Positions 6,813 to 15,003 of a stretch of DNA of 54,883 nt are shown in pieces. Position 1 is the first letter of the stretch; each line of letters begins with the position of its first letter. The stretch comes from Streptomyces hyaluromycini (GTDB taxonomy: Bacteria; Actinomycetota; Actinomycetes; Streptomycetales; Streptomycetaceae): assembly GCF_002217755.1 (NCBI RefSeq), contig NZ_BCFL01000025.1, positions 1-54,883 on the forward strand, read 5' to 3'. The notes beneath the pieces are model-generated. The model saw only the letters and a program-made list of their open reading frames with translations, was not told the DNA's origin and made no database searches. A program made the translations under genes and the position numbers.

Positions 6813-8402
6813 ATGGCAAGCCTGGAACTGATCGCCGTCGTCGCCGTCGGTGTGCTCCTGATGGGCTGGCTGTCGCGTCGTACGGGCCTGAGCGAACCGC
6901 TGCTGCTGCTCGGCGCGGGCTGCCTCGTGGGACTCACACCGCCCTTCGCGTCGTTCGCGCTGTCCCCCGAGGTCGTCCTGTTCCTCTTCCTGCCCGCCCT
7001 GCTGTACTGGGAGGCGCTGACCTCCTCGGTCCGCGAGATCCGCGACAACTTCCGCAGCATCGCGCTGCAGTCCACCGGGCTGGTCCTGGCAACGGCCGTC
7101 GCCGTGGCGGCCGTTGCCCATGCGCTGGGCTACGGCTGGCCCGTCGCCTTCGTCCTCGGGGCCGTCCTGGCCCCGACCGACGCCGCGGCCGTCGCCGCCG
7201 TCGCCAGGGCCATGCCGCGCCGCATCCTGACCGTGCTGCGCACCGAGAGCCTGCTGAACGACGGCACCGCGCTGGTGCTGCTGGCGGTGGCCGTCGATGC
7301 CGTCACCGACGAGCGGCCCTTCTCCTGGTCGGGCACGGCGGTCGCCTTCGCCGGGTCCTACGCCGGCGGAGTCCTGGCCGGCGGCGTGGTCGCGCTGCTC
7401 CTCATCCCGGTCAGGCGCCGGTTGCCCGACCCCCTGCTGCACAGCGTGCTGAGCGTCGCCACGCCCTTCCTGGCCTACCTGCCCGCCGAACTCCTGCACG
7501 TGTCAGGCGTCCTCGCCGTCGTCACCTGCGGCCTGGTGACCACCCGGTTCGGCCCTCGTGTCATCGGTCCCGACGCCCGTATCCAGGCCGTCGCCTTCTG
7601 GGAAGTGTCCAGCTATCTGCTCAACAGCGCGCTGTTCGTCCTCGTGGGTATCCAACTGCCCTCAGCAGTACGCGCGTTGACCTCAGTCTCCTTGGTACAG
7701 GCGACGTTCGCCGCCCTCGCCGTGAGCGTCGCCGTGATCGGGACCCGGATCGCGTGGTTCTACTCGGTCCCCTATCTCGTCAGGCTCCTGGACCGGCGTC
7801 CCCTCCAGCGCGAGCGCCGGATCAGCGGACGCCAGCGGCTGCCGCTGGCGTGGGCGGGGATGCGTGGTGCCATCTCGCTGGCCGCGGCGCTGACCGTGCC
7901 CGCCACCACGGCCGAGGGACATGTGGTCGGGCAGCGTGACGCGGTGGTGTTCCTCACCGCCGTCGTCATCGTGGTCACCCTCGTGGTCCTCGGTCCCACG
8001 CTGCCGGCCGTGGTCCGCCGGGCCCGTTTCCCCGAGGACGCGGACAAGTCCGCCGAACTCACCCTCGTGCGCTGCCGTATGAGCAGTGCCGCGCTGCACG
8101 CCCTTCCGGAGCTGGCGCAGCGGTTCGGGGTCGCCGAGCAGGACACCCGGCGCATGGTCCAGGACATCGAGGACCGTACGGCCCCCGCTCCCGGCGCCGC
8201 GCGACGTCAGGAGAGCGTGCGGCGCCTCGAACTCGCCCTGCTCCGGGTCAAGCGGGACACGCTCACGGACCTGCGCGACGCCGGCCGTATCGACGACATC
8301 GTCCTGCGGACCGTCCAGCGCATGCTCGACGTGGAGGAGGTCCGGCTGCGGGGCAAGGCAGGTCCCGCAGCCGGTTCCGCCGTCACCCCGCGGCGGCGGT
8401 GA
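6813..8402 (+). CDS. Na+/H+ antiporter, CPA1 family
   Basis: A 529-residue membrane protein of the CPA1 sodium/proton exchanger family. About 12 hydrophobic segments fill residues 1-400, followed by a ~120-residue soluble tail rich in charged residues (RRMVQDIEDRT..., RVKRDTLTDLRDAGRIDD). The family core is visible: VLAPTDAAAVAAVARAMPRRI, then TESLLNDGTALVL, containing the conserved ion-binding TD and ND positions. It should exchange cytosolic Na+ (or K+) for H+. ATG 6813 follows AAGGAG with 6 nt spacing. Its 3' end overlaps the convergent GH76 gene by 20 nt, so there is no room for a separate terminator between them. Confidence 0.9.
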   Translation: MASLELIAVVAVGVLLMGWLSRRTGLSEPLLLLGAGCLVGLTPPFASFALSPEVVLFLFLPALLYWEALTSSVREIRDNFRSIALQSTGLVLATAVAVAAVAHALGYGWPVAFVLGAVLAPTDAAAVAAVARAMPRRILTVLRTESLLNDGTALVLLAVAVDAVTDERPFSWSGTAVAFAGSYAGGVLAGGVVALLLIPVRRRLPDPLLHSVLSVATPFLAYLPAELLHVSGVLAVVTCGLVTTRFGPRVIGPDARIQAVAFWEVSSYLLNSALFVLVGIQLPSAVRALTSVSLVQATFAALAVSVAVIGTRIAWFYSVPYLVRLLDRRPLQRERRISGRQRLPLAWAGMRGAISLAAALTVPATTAEGHVVGQRDAVVFLTAVVIVVTLVVLGPTLPAVVRRARFPEDADKSAELTLVRCRMSSAALHALPELAQRFGVAEQDTRRMVQDIEDRTAPAPGAARRQESVRRLELALLRVKRDTLTDLRDAGRIDDIVLRTVQRMLDVEEVRLRGKAGPAAGSAVTPRRR

Positions 8403-10245
8403 GCGCTCCGAGGGCGCTGGCCTGGGTCCGCCAGTCGGTCTGGTTCGGGCTGGTGCCGGCCCAGCGTTCGCCGAGGGCGTTGAGGGAGGTCCGGTCCTGT
8501 GCCCACAGGGTGTCCGCCTGGTTCAGGACGTAACTCCGGTAGGCACCGGCGCCGGTGGCGGTCGCCAGGTCGGCGAGGTTCCGCAGGAAGATGCCCTTGA
8601 ACTGCTTCTGGTTGTCGTCGCAGGACGCCGAGCCGACGTCGCAGGACTCGGTGAGCACTCCGCCGACGGTCAGCGCCGGGCTGCTGATCGCGGCATCGGC
8701 CAGGGTCCGCGCGGTGGTCAGCAGCGAGCTGTCCCCGGTGGACTTCCACAGTTCGGTGAAGCCGCCGATGGCCAGCCCCTGGTTGTAACTCCACACGGTG
8801 GAGCCGTTGTTGGCGCAGGCCGAGGTCAGGCCGTCGTTCACCAGACCCGAGGAGTTGATCATCCCGCTGGCCCGGTACCAGGCGGCGGACGTCTTCGCCC
8901 GCTGGAGCCACACCGTGTCGCCCGGGATGCGCTGGTGCAGTGCCGTGGTCAGCCACAGGTACTGCCCGTTCGTCACGGCGTTCTTGTAGGTCCGTTCGCG
9001 GTCCCACCACACGCCACCGCCGCAGGTGCCGGTGTCCCAGTACTGCTGCACGTAGTTCGCGATAGTGACGGCCTCGTTGAGATACCGGGAGTCGCCGGTG
9101 TAGTCGTACGCGTCGATCCACGCGATGGCCCACCAGCCCGAGTCGTCGATGGCACGGCTGATGAAGTCGCCGTCGATCGCGTCCGAACTGCGGACTCCGG
9201 CGGCGAAGGCGCCCTTGTTCTGGTCGAAGGTGCGCGCGATGGCCCAGTCGTAGTCGTGCGTGCCGGTGGTCCTCGCGAAGTCGACGAGGGCGGTGAGGGT
9301 GGCGGCCGAGTTCCACCAACTGCTGGGCCACCAGCCGTTGTAGGGGTCGTACGACGACATCAGCGCGTCCGCCGCCGCGCGCGCCCTGGTCGGTGCGGGC
9401 CTGATCCACGCGGTGCAGCTGCCCTCGTTGTGGCTCGCCTCCCGGCCGCAGGCGCGGACCGCGCCGCCGTAGAGGAGGCCGCGCGGATCGCGGGTGGCGT
9501 ACATCGCGGTGCGGGTGCCGGTGGCTCCGGAGGGGGTGCTGGTACGGCCGAGGGAGGAGCCGTCCGGCCAGGTCGAGCCGCCGTCCCAGGAGCGGTCGAG
9601 CCAGATCTCGTCACCGGCGCCGCCGCTGTCGATGCTCGCCCAGGCCATGGAGTTCCGCTGGTCGACATGGAGCCGGATGGTGCGGCCGTAGAGGGTGGTG
9701 GAGGGTACCGGCTGGTCGTCGCCGGCCGCCTGGCCGGCGCTCGTGCCGTCGCAGAGGGTGTCGCAGACGGTGGGGTAGACCCAGTTCGTGCAGCCGACCC
9801 CGGCCGCGTCACCGCAGGCCCGGACCAGCCCGCGGCGGTGGTTGCGGGGATCGGTGATGTTGTACATCAGCGTCCTGGTGCCGGTCCAGGTACCCGGGAT
9901 GCTCGCCTTGCCGAGCAGTCCCTCCCAGGTCGCGCCGCCGTCCCAGGAGCGGTCCAGCCACACCGAGTCCCCGGTCACGCCGTCGTCGATGCTGGCCCAC
10001 GCCATGTCGTCCGCGTCGGACACGTGCAGTTCCAGACGGCGGCCGTTGAGGTTCTTGTCCGGTACCGGGAAGGTCTCCTGCCGGGCCTGCGAAGGGTCCA
10101 GCGTGTCGCAGGCCAGTACGCAGACCTGGGTGGCGGCGGACGCGGGCGTCGCGGCCGGCACCAGGGCGGCGAACGCGAGCGCGGCCGCCAGCAGGAAGCC
10201 GAGAAAGCGTGGTACGACAACGATGTCTGAGCTGCGTGAGGACAC
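8383..10245 (-). CDS. secreted GH76 enzyme with duplicated Asp-box module
   Basis: A 620-residue secreted protein. The GTG at 10245 begins a clean signal peptide (hydrophobic FLGFLLAAALAFAALV, cleavage after TPASA near residue 37). Residues ~40-145 and ~150-270 form two related modules, each with DTL, VPxxxLxGR, LHV, MAWASID and WLDRSWDGGxTW, the last being an Asp-box-like motif, then GTRTxMYxxxDPR and VRACG. From about residue 280 follows an alpha/alpha-barrel typical of GH76 alpha-1,6-mannanases (DALMSSYDPYNGWWPSSWWNSA, catalytic-type DD in AIDDSGWW near residue 366, YVQQYWDTG, VWWDRERTYKNAVTN). It probably cleaves alpha-mannan outside the cell. Divergent from the GH78-like gene. Confidence 0.88.
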   Translation of the reverse strand: MSSRSSDIVVVPRFLGFLLAAALAFAALVPAATPASAATQVCVLACDTLDPSQARQETFPVPDKNLNGRRLELHVSDADDMAWASIDDGVTGDSVWLDRSWDGGATWEGLLGKASIPGTWTGTRTLMYNITDPRNHRRGLVRACGDAAGVGCTNWVYPTVCDTLCDGTSAGQAAGDDQPVPSTTLYGRTIRLHVDQRNSMAWASIDSGGAGDEIWLDRSWDGGSTWPDGSSLGRTSTPSGATGTRTAMYATRDPRGLLYGGAVRACGREASHNEGSCTAWIRPAPTRARAAADALMSSYDPYNGWWPSSWWNSAATLTALVDFARTTGTHDYDWAIARTFDQNKGAFAAGVRSSDAIDGDFISRAIDDSGWWAIAWIDAYDYTGDSRYLNEAVTIANYVQQYWDTGTCGGGVWWDRERTYKNAVTNGQYLWLTTALHQRIPGDTVWLQRAKTSAAWYRASGMINSSGLVNDGLTSACANNGSTVWSYNQGLAIGGFTELWKSTGDSSLLTTARTLADAAISSPALTVGGVLTESCDVGSASCDDNQKQFKGIFLRNLADLATATGAGAYRSYVLNQADTLWAQDRTSLNALGERWAGTSPNQTDWRTQASALGALTAAAG

Positions 10246-10602
10246 CAGGACTCGCCTCGATTTCGCGATGGGGGGACGACGGTCGGCGCACGTGACGGGG
10301 GCCGACGGCTCTGGTCGAGCCGGGCCGGAATCGAGCACTGGTCCATACCTGTCAACGAGGCAGTGAACCGGCTTGGCGAGGTCCTGTCAATGCCACAAGG
10401 GCAGCCTTCCCAAAGGGAGTCGGGAGGCTGCTGTGACGGGTTGACACCCGGATTTCGGGCGCCCATCATCGGTGGAACTTCGGCGAGACCCCTCGTGCAT
10501 CCACCTGTCGCACCACGCACCGGGTCTCGTGCGGCGCGGATTTGAATCGTTTCAGACACTGCGTTTCCCCAGGCACCCGCACCCCCCACCCAGGAGGTCT
10601 CC
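10246..10602. promoter_or_regulatory. divergent promoter region of GH76 and GH78-like genes
   Basis: 357 bp with no gene. It holds a LacI-type operator (10543-10554, listed separately), an imperfect inverted repeat GCAGCCTTCC / GGGAGGCTGC around 10402-10433, and a TTGACA hexamer at 10441-10446 without a good partner -10. The plus-strand ribosome site AGGAGG lies about 8 nt before the ATG at 10603. Confidence 0.55.
10543..10554. promoter_or_regulatory. LacI-family-type operator
   Basis: TGAATCGTTTCA matches the TGAAnCGnTTCA pattern used by many actinobacterial LacI-family sugar repressors (central CG, TGAA/TTCA arms). It lies 49 bp upstream of the GH78-like start, where a repressor would block its promoter. 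No LacI gene is in the window. Confidence 0.5.
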
Positions 10603-13503
10603 ATGCGCCGTCGATCACCGCTGAGCAGACCGCCGGGCCGGCATCATCTGCTCGGCCTGGCCGTCGTCGCGGCCGCCACGCTCACCGTGGGCCCCGCCCC
10701 GTCCGCCGACATCGTGCCGGTATCCGCCACGGGGACCTCAACGGGCGCCCGGGCGGCGGCAGTCGACCCCCTGAACTACTCGCCGGCCTCACGGACTCTG
10801 AAGCCGACCGCCGTCTACCGGACGTCCGGCAGCGTCGCCAGCCCGCAGAACGTGCTGAGCGGACAGCCGACCCGGATCTCCGGCTCGCAGTCGGCCGTCA
10901 CCCTCGACTTCGGCAAAGAGGTCGGCGGCCTGGCAACGTTGTCCTTCGGGAGTGTGAGCGACAACGGCCAACGGGTCGGGCTGGCCTTCAGCGAGTCGTC
11001 CCTGTACGCGGGCAACAACAGCGACCGCAGCAGCGGCCGTGACGGCGAGGACGGCGCCCTCTACGCCACGGCCTCCGCCAACGGCACCTATACGGTGCCC
11101 ACCGCTCAACTCCGGGGCGGCTTCCGGTACCTGACGGTCTTCCTCGACACCTCGGGCTGGGTCGACCTCACGGGCGTCAGCCTCGGCTTCACCGCGGCGC
11201 CCGGAAAATCGAACCCGGCCGACTACGCCAACTATTTCCACTCCAGCGACGACCTGCTCAACCGCATCTGGTACGCCGGGGCCTACACGGTGCAGCTCAA
11301 CACGATCGCCTCGAACCAGGGCCGCGCCTGGCCCCCGCCGGCCTCGACCTGGGACAACGGCGCCACCGTCGGGGTGGGCGACTCCGTCCTGGTCGACGGC
11401 GCCAAGCGGGACCGCACGGTATGGCCCGGCGACATGGGCATCGCCGTCCCCACGCAGTACGCGTACTCCGGCGACCTCACCTCGACCCGCAACGCGCTCA
11501 CCACGATGTACAACGCGCAGTCGGCGGAGGGTGAAATCCCCTGGTCGGGGCCGCCGTTCAACCTCACCGGCTCGGACACCTACCACACCTGGACGCTGCT
11601 GGGCACGTCGACGTACTACACCTACAGCGCCGACCGGGCGTGGCTGGACTCCGAATGGGCCAACTACAAGCGCGGGATGGCCTTCATCACCAACAAGATC
11701 GACGGCAACAACCTGCTCGACGTCACCCGCACCCAGGACTGGGCCCGGGTCGGCCAGGGCGGCGAGAACATCTCCGCCAACGCGCTGCTGTACGCCGCGC
11801 TCAAGGGCGGCGCCACCCTGGCCGTGGCCGAGGGCGACAGCGCCCTTGCGGCGAGCTGGACCGGCAGGGCGGACGCGATCAAGGCCGCTGCCAACTCCCT
11901 TCTGTGGGACGCCTCGAAGGGCATGTACAAGGACAACCCCACCAGCGGTCTGTATCCGCAGGACGGCAACTCCCTCGCGGTCTGGTACGGGCTGACCGAC
12001 TCCGCGGCCAAGGCGCAGAGCGTTGTCGCGGGGCTGGGGAAGAACTGGGGCGCGTACGGCCCCACCACCCCCGAATGGGGCGGCAACGTCTCGCCGTTCG
12101 CGGGCGGCATGGAGCTCAACGCCCGTTTCACGGCGAACGACGACTACACCGCGCTGGACCAGATCCGGCGCACCTGGGGCCACATGCTCGACAGCGACAT
12201 CGGCACCAGGAGCACCTTCTGGGAGGGCGTCAAGGCCGACGGCGGCCTCGCCTACGGCGGTTCGTTCATGAGCCTGGCGCACGGCTGGTCCTCCGCGCCC
12301 ACCTCCACGCTCACCTTCGACGTGCTGGGCACCGCACCGGAGTCGGCGGGCGGCGCCTACCGCTTCGTCCCGCACCCCGGCGACCTGACCAGCGCTGAGG
12401 GCCGTATCACCCTGCCCCAGGGCGCCGTCGACGCCTCCTGGTCCCGCGACCCCGCCGCCGGCACCTATACGGCGCACCTGACCAGCCCGGCCGGGACCAC
12501 CGGCCGTATCGGCATCCCGAAGTCCGGCGGCGGCAACGTCTCGGTGTCCGTGAACGGCACCGTCGTCTGGAGCAACGGAACGTTCACCCCCGCCTCCGGC
12601 ATCACCGGCGCGAGCCAGGACGACACCTACGTCTACCTCACCGGTGTGGCAGCGGGCAGCTACACGGTGACCGCCACCGGCCTCGGCAACCCGGCCGCGC
12701 CCGCCGACCCGGCCACCACCGGTGCGCTGCGCGCGGGCTACACCCGGTGCGCGGGCGAGGGCGGCACCTGCTCCTTCAGCGGCACCCGCTCGGTGGCCTA
12801 CGGCGCCGGAACGTACACGTACAAGACCGTGACCGGCAGCACCGCCTGCGCCAACGACTCCTTCGGCGGCGACCCGGCGCCGAATCTCGTCAAGTCCTGC
12901 TACGTCGCCGACGCGGGCGGCCCGCCCGGCTACACCGCCTGCGCTGCCGAGAACGGCACCTGTGCCGTGCCCGGTTACAACCGTGACGTCGTCTACGGCG
13001 CCAACGGCAACTTCGTGCACCAGGTCACCAACGGCTCCGTCGCCTGCTCCAACGCCCACTTCGGCGATCCCGTCGACGGCGTGGCCAAGTCCTGCTATCT
13101 GCCGCCCGCCGGAGCACCGGCCGGCGGCTGGACCAAGTGCGCGGACCAGAACGGCACCTGCGCGGCCGCCGCCGGACAGCCGGTGATGTACGGCGCGTTC
13201 GGAGCGTTCACCACCCTCAAGGCCACCGGCGACACCCCGTGCACCGACGCGAAGTTCGGCGACCCGATCCCCGGCGAGTCGAAGGCCTGCTACACCGCCG
13301 GCGGCGGGCCGGCCGGTTACGCCACCAACTGCTCGGACGAGACCGGGACCTGCGCCTTCAGCGGACAGCAGACCGTGGCCTACGGCGCCCGGGGCGCCTT
13401 CGTCTACAGAACGTTCACCGGCGGCACCAGTTGCACGACGACGGCTTTCGGCGGCACGGACCCGCTGCCGGGCGTACGGAAGGGCTGCTACCTCACCTCC
13501 TGA
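10603..13503 (+). CDS. secreted GH78-like alpha-L-rhamnosidase with four C-terminal repeats
   Basis: A 966-residue exported protein (signal peptide within residues 1-35). Residues ~60-205 form a beta-sandwich (AVTLDFGKEVGGLATLSFG). The central alpha/alpha-barrel shows GH78 hallmarks: DLLNRIWYAGAYTVQLNTI, then DGAKRDRTVWPGDMG (about 264-279; family DGPKRDRxxWxGD) and later EWGGNVSPFAGGMEL and RSTFWEG. A beta domain (about 580-700) follows. The C-terminus holds four ~60-residue repeats starting near 711, 776, 841 and 904, each with Cys-x-(5)-GTC, (V/M)YGAxGxF, AC..FG(D) and G..K(S/A/G)CY. They contain about four cysteines each and probably form disulfide-linked sugar-binding modules. ATG 10603 follows CCAGGAGGTCTCC. 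It probably releases alpha-L-rhamnose from plant or bacterial glycans. Confidence 0.85.
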   Translation: MRRRSPLSRPPGRHHLLGLAVVAAATLTVGPAPSADIVPVSATGTSTGARAAAVDPLNYSPASRTLKPTAVYRTSGSVASPQNVLSGQPTRISGSQSAVTLDFGKEVGGLATLSFGSVSDNGQRVGLAFSESSLYAGNNSDRSSGRDGEDGALYATASANGTYTVPTAQLRGGFRYLTVFLDTSGWVDLTGVSLGFTAAPGKSNPADYANYFHSSDDLLNRIWYAGAYTVQLNTIASNQGRAWPPPASTWDNGATVGVGDSVLVDGAKRDRTVWPGDMGIAVPTQYAYSGDLTSTRNALTTMYNAQSAEGEIPWSGPPFNLTGSDTYHTWTLLGTSTYYTYSADRAWLDSEWANYKRGMAFITNKIDGNNLLDVTRTQDWARVGQGGENISANALLYAALKGGATLAVAEGDSALAASWTGRADAIKAAANSLLWDASKGMYKDNPTSGLYPQDGNSLAVWYGLTDSAAKAQSVVAGLGKNWGAYGPTTPEWGGNVSPFAGGMELNARFTANDDYTALDQIRRTWGHMLDSDIGTRSTFWEGVKADGGLAYGGSFMSLAHGWSSAPTSTLTFDVLGTAPESAGGAYRFVPHPGDLTSAEGRITLPQGAVDASWSRDPAAGTYTAHLTSPAGTTGRIGIPKSGGGNVSVSVNGTVVWSNGTFTPASGITGASQDDTYVYLTGVAAGSYTVTATGLGNPAAPADPATTGALRAGYTRCAGEGGTCSFSGTRSVAYGAGTYTYKTVTGSTACANDSFGGDPAPNLVKSCYVADAGGPPGYTACAAENGTCAVPGYNRDVVYGANGNFVHQVTNGSVACSNAHFGDPVDGVAKSCYLPPAGAPAGGWTKCADQNGTCAAAAGQPVMYGAFGAFTTLKATGDTPCTDAKFGDPIPGESKACYTAGGGPAGYATNCSDETGTCAFSGQQTVAYGARGAFVYRTFTGGTSCTTTAFGGTDPLPGVRKGCYLTS

Positions 13504-13517
13504 GGAGGGCGACGCTC

Positions 13518-13554
13518 CCGGCGGCCCGCGCGCTTGCGGTGCGCGGGCCGCCGG
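13518..13554. terminator. bidirectional hairpin terminator
   Basis: A perfect 14-bp stem (CCGGCGGCCCGCGC at 13518-13531 pairing with 13541-13554) and a 9-nt loop lie between the convergent GH78-like gene (stop 13503) and the GH16 gene (stop 13576). The position and stability fit a shared Streptomyces terminator. Confidence 0.88.
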
Positions 13555-13575
13555 ATCACTCGGGGGGCGCCGGTG

Positions 13576-15003
13576 TCAGCTGCCAGGCACGGTGTCCTCG
13601 AAGGTGGTGCCCGCGCCGCGGTACGCCGCCACCTTGGCGGCGACCTGCGCCGGCGTGAGGACCTGGTCCTTGACGTGCAGGACGTAGTCGACCTGCTCGT
13701 CGTACGCGCGCGCGGTGGAGCTGGTCAGACCGCCGAAGTCGATCAGCCACTGGTTGAAGTTGATCGACATCGGCCGCTCCGGCAGGTACGCGGCGTCATG
13801 CGTGCCGAAGAGCTGTCCGTCGATGTAGTACTTGATGTTGTTGTTGTCGATGGTCAGCACCAGGTCGTGCCAGCCGTCGTAGCTCTGCCGGCCCTCGGTG
13901 TGCTGGTTGACCGCCACCCACGGGTCGGGCTGGTAGGTCTCCCAGGACGTCGTGTAGAGGATGTTCGACGACTCGCCCCAGCCGCCGTTGGGGAGGTACT
14001 CGAAGTCGTACTCGGAGTAGTCGTCCGCCATCGGTGCCGTGAGGTCGTTGATGGTGAAGAACGTCTGGACGAGGTGGTCGCCGTCCGGGCCGGACTTGGG
14101 CGCGTCGCTGAACCTGACCCGGGCCGCGTAGGTGCCGTTCTTGAACTTCCGCGCGTTGGTGACGACTTCGGTCTGCCTGGTGCTGTCGCCGGTACCCGAT
14201 GTCGAGGTCTCCAGGTTCATGACGGAGTTGCCGCTGGAGGTGGCGAAGGTGACGTTCTGGGGCGCCCAGGTGGCGCCGGAGACGCCGGGGCCGCCGGAGG
14301 TGGAGCGCACGCTCCAGCCGTGCGCCGAGATCTTCGGGTCGTTGTAGGCGCTGTAGTCGAAGTCGTCGAACAGCGTGGCGCCGGTGGCCGGAGGGTCGGT
14401 CGGCGGGTCGGTGGGCGGGTTGGTCGGGTCGTTGCCGGCGGGGGCCTGGCCCCACAGGGTGGTGCCGGACAGCTGTGCGGTGACCTTGGACCAGTCGCCG
14501 TAGGAGGTCTGGGAGGCGCCGAAGGAGTAGTCGTCGCTCTGGACCAGCGGCTGCCACGTCGACTGGTAGAAGCGCAGCTGCATGTCGCCGGTGTCGGCGC
14601 CCGGAGCGAGGGTGCCGGCACCGGAGGTGAAGCCGATCTCCAGGTAGCGGTCGGCCGTGGCCGTCGGGTTGGTGAGCGTGCCGAAGGTGCCGGTGACGTT
14701 GGCGCAGCCCTTGACGGCCCAGGAACAGGCGAAGCGGTAGGTGGCGCTCGCCGCGTCGGCCTTGAAGTAGTAGCGGATCCTGACGTTCGCGAGTGGCAGG
14801 GTCGTGGTGCCGGTGTTCTTCACCTTGAACCAGGGTTCGGCCTGGTCGGCGGTGGCTCCGGTGGCGCTCGTACGGTACTGGACGCTCAGTCCGTCGCCGG
14901 CCGCGCTCGCGGTGGCCGGGAGTGCGGTGAGCGCGGCGGCTCCGATGGCCGCCGCGACCGCGGCGGATGCGGCGGCGCGCAGCCGGTTCTTCGCGAATCT
15001 CAT
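13576..15003 (-). CDS. secreted CBM3-GH16 family enzyme
   Basis: A 475-residue secreted enzyme. Signal peptide: residues 1-~37 (MRFAKNRLRAAASAAVAAAI..., ATASAA). Residues ~40-180 form a CBM3-type cellulose-binding module (LSVQYRT, EPWFKVKNTG, LANVRIRYYF, YLEIGFTSGAGTL, QLRFYQSTWQPLVQSDDYSF). A PT-rich linker (PTNPPTDPPTDPPATG) joins it to a GH16-like jellyroll with the catalytic pattern E331-x-D333-x-E335 (SEYDFEYLPNG) and YYIDGQLF. Which beta-glycan it cuts cannot be told from sequence. The ATG is preceded by GGAGAGGAACAACC and overlaps the stop of the hexosaminidase gene (ATGA), so it is translationally coupled as the last gene of the transporter operon. Confidence 0.85.
   Translation of the reverse strand: MRFAKNRLRAAASAAVAAAIGAAALTALPATASAAGDGLSVQYRTSATGATADQAEPWFKVKNTGTTTLPLANVRIRYYFKADAASATYRFACSWAVKGCANVTGTFGTLTNPTATADRYLEIGFTSGAGTLAPGADTGDMQLRFYQSTWQPLVQSDDYSFGASQTSYGDWSKVTAQLSGTTLWGQAPAGNDPTNPPTDPPTDPPATGATLFDDFDYSAYNDPKISAHGWSVRSTSGGPGVSGATWAPQNVTFATSSGNSVMNLETSTSGTGDSTRQTEVVTNARKFKNGTYAARVRFSDAPKSGPDGDHLVQTFFTINDLTAPMADDYSEYDFEYLPNGGWGESSNILYTTSWETYQPDPWVAVNQHTEGRQSYDGWHDLVLTIDNNNIKYYIDGQLFGTHDAAYLPERPMSINFNQWLIDFGGLTSSTARAYDEQVDYVLHVKDQVLTPAQVAAKVAAYRGAGTTFEDTVPGS

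Noticed and set aside
10441..10446. TTGACA as -35 of the GH78-like gene
   Set aside because: No acceptable -10 at 16-19 bp, and it is over 150 bp from the start; left as a remark only.
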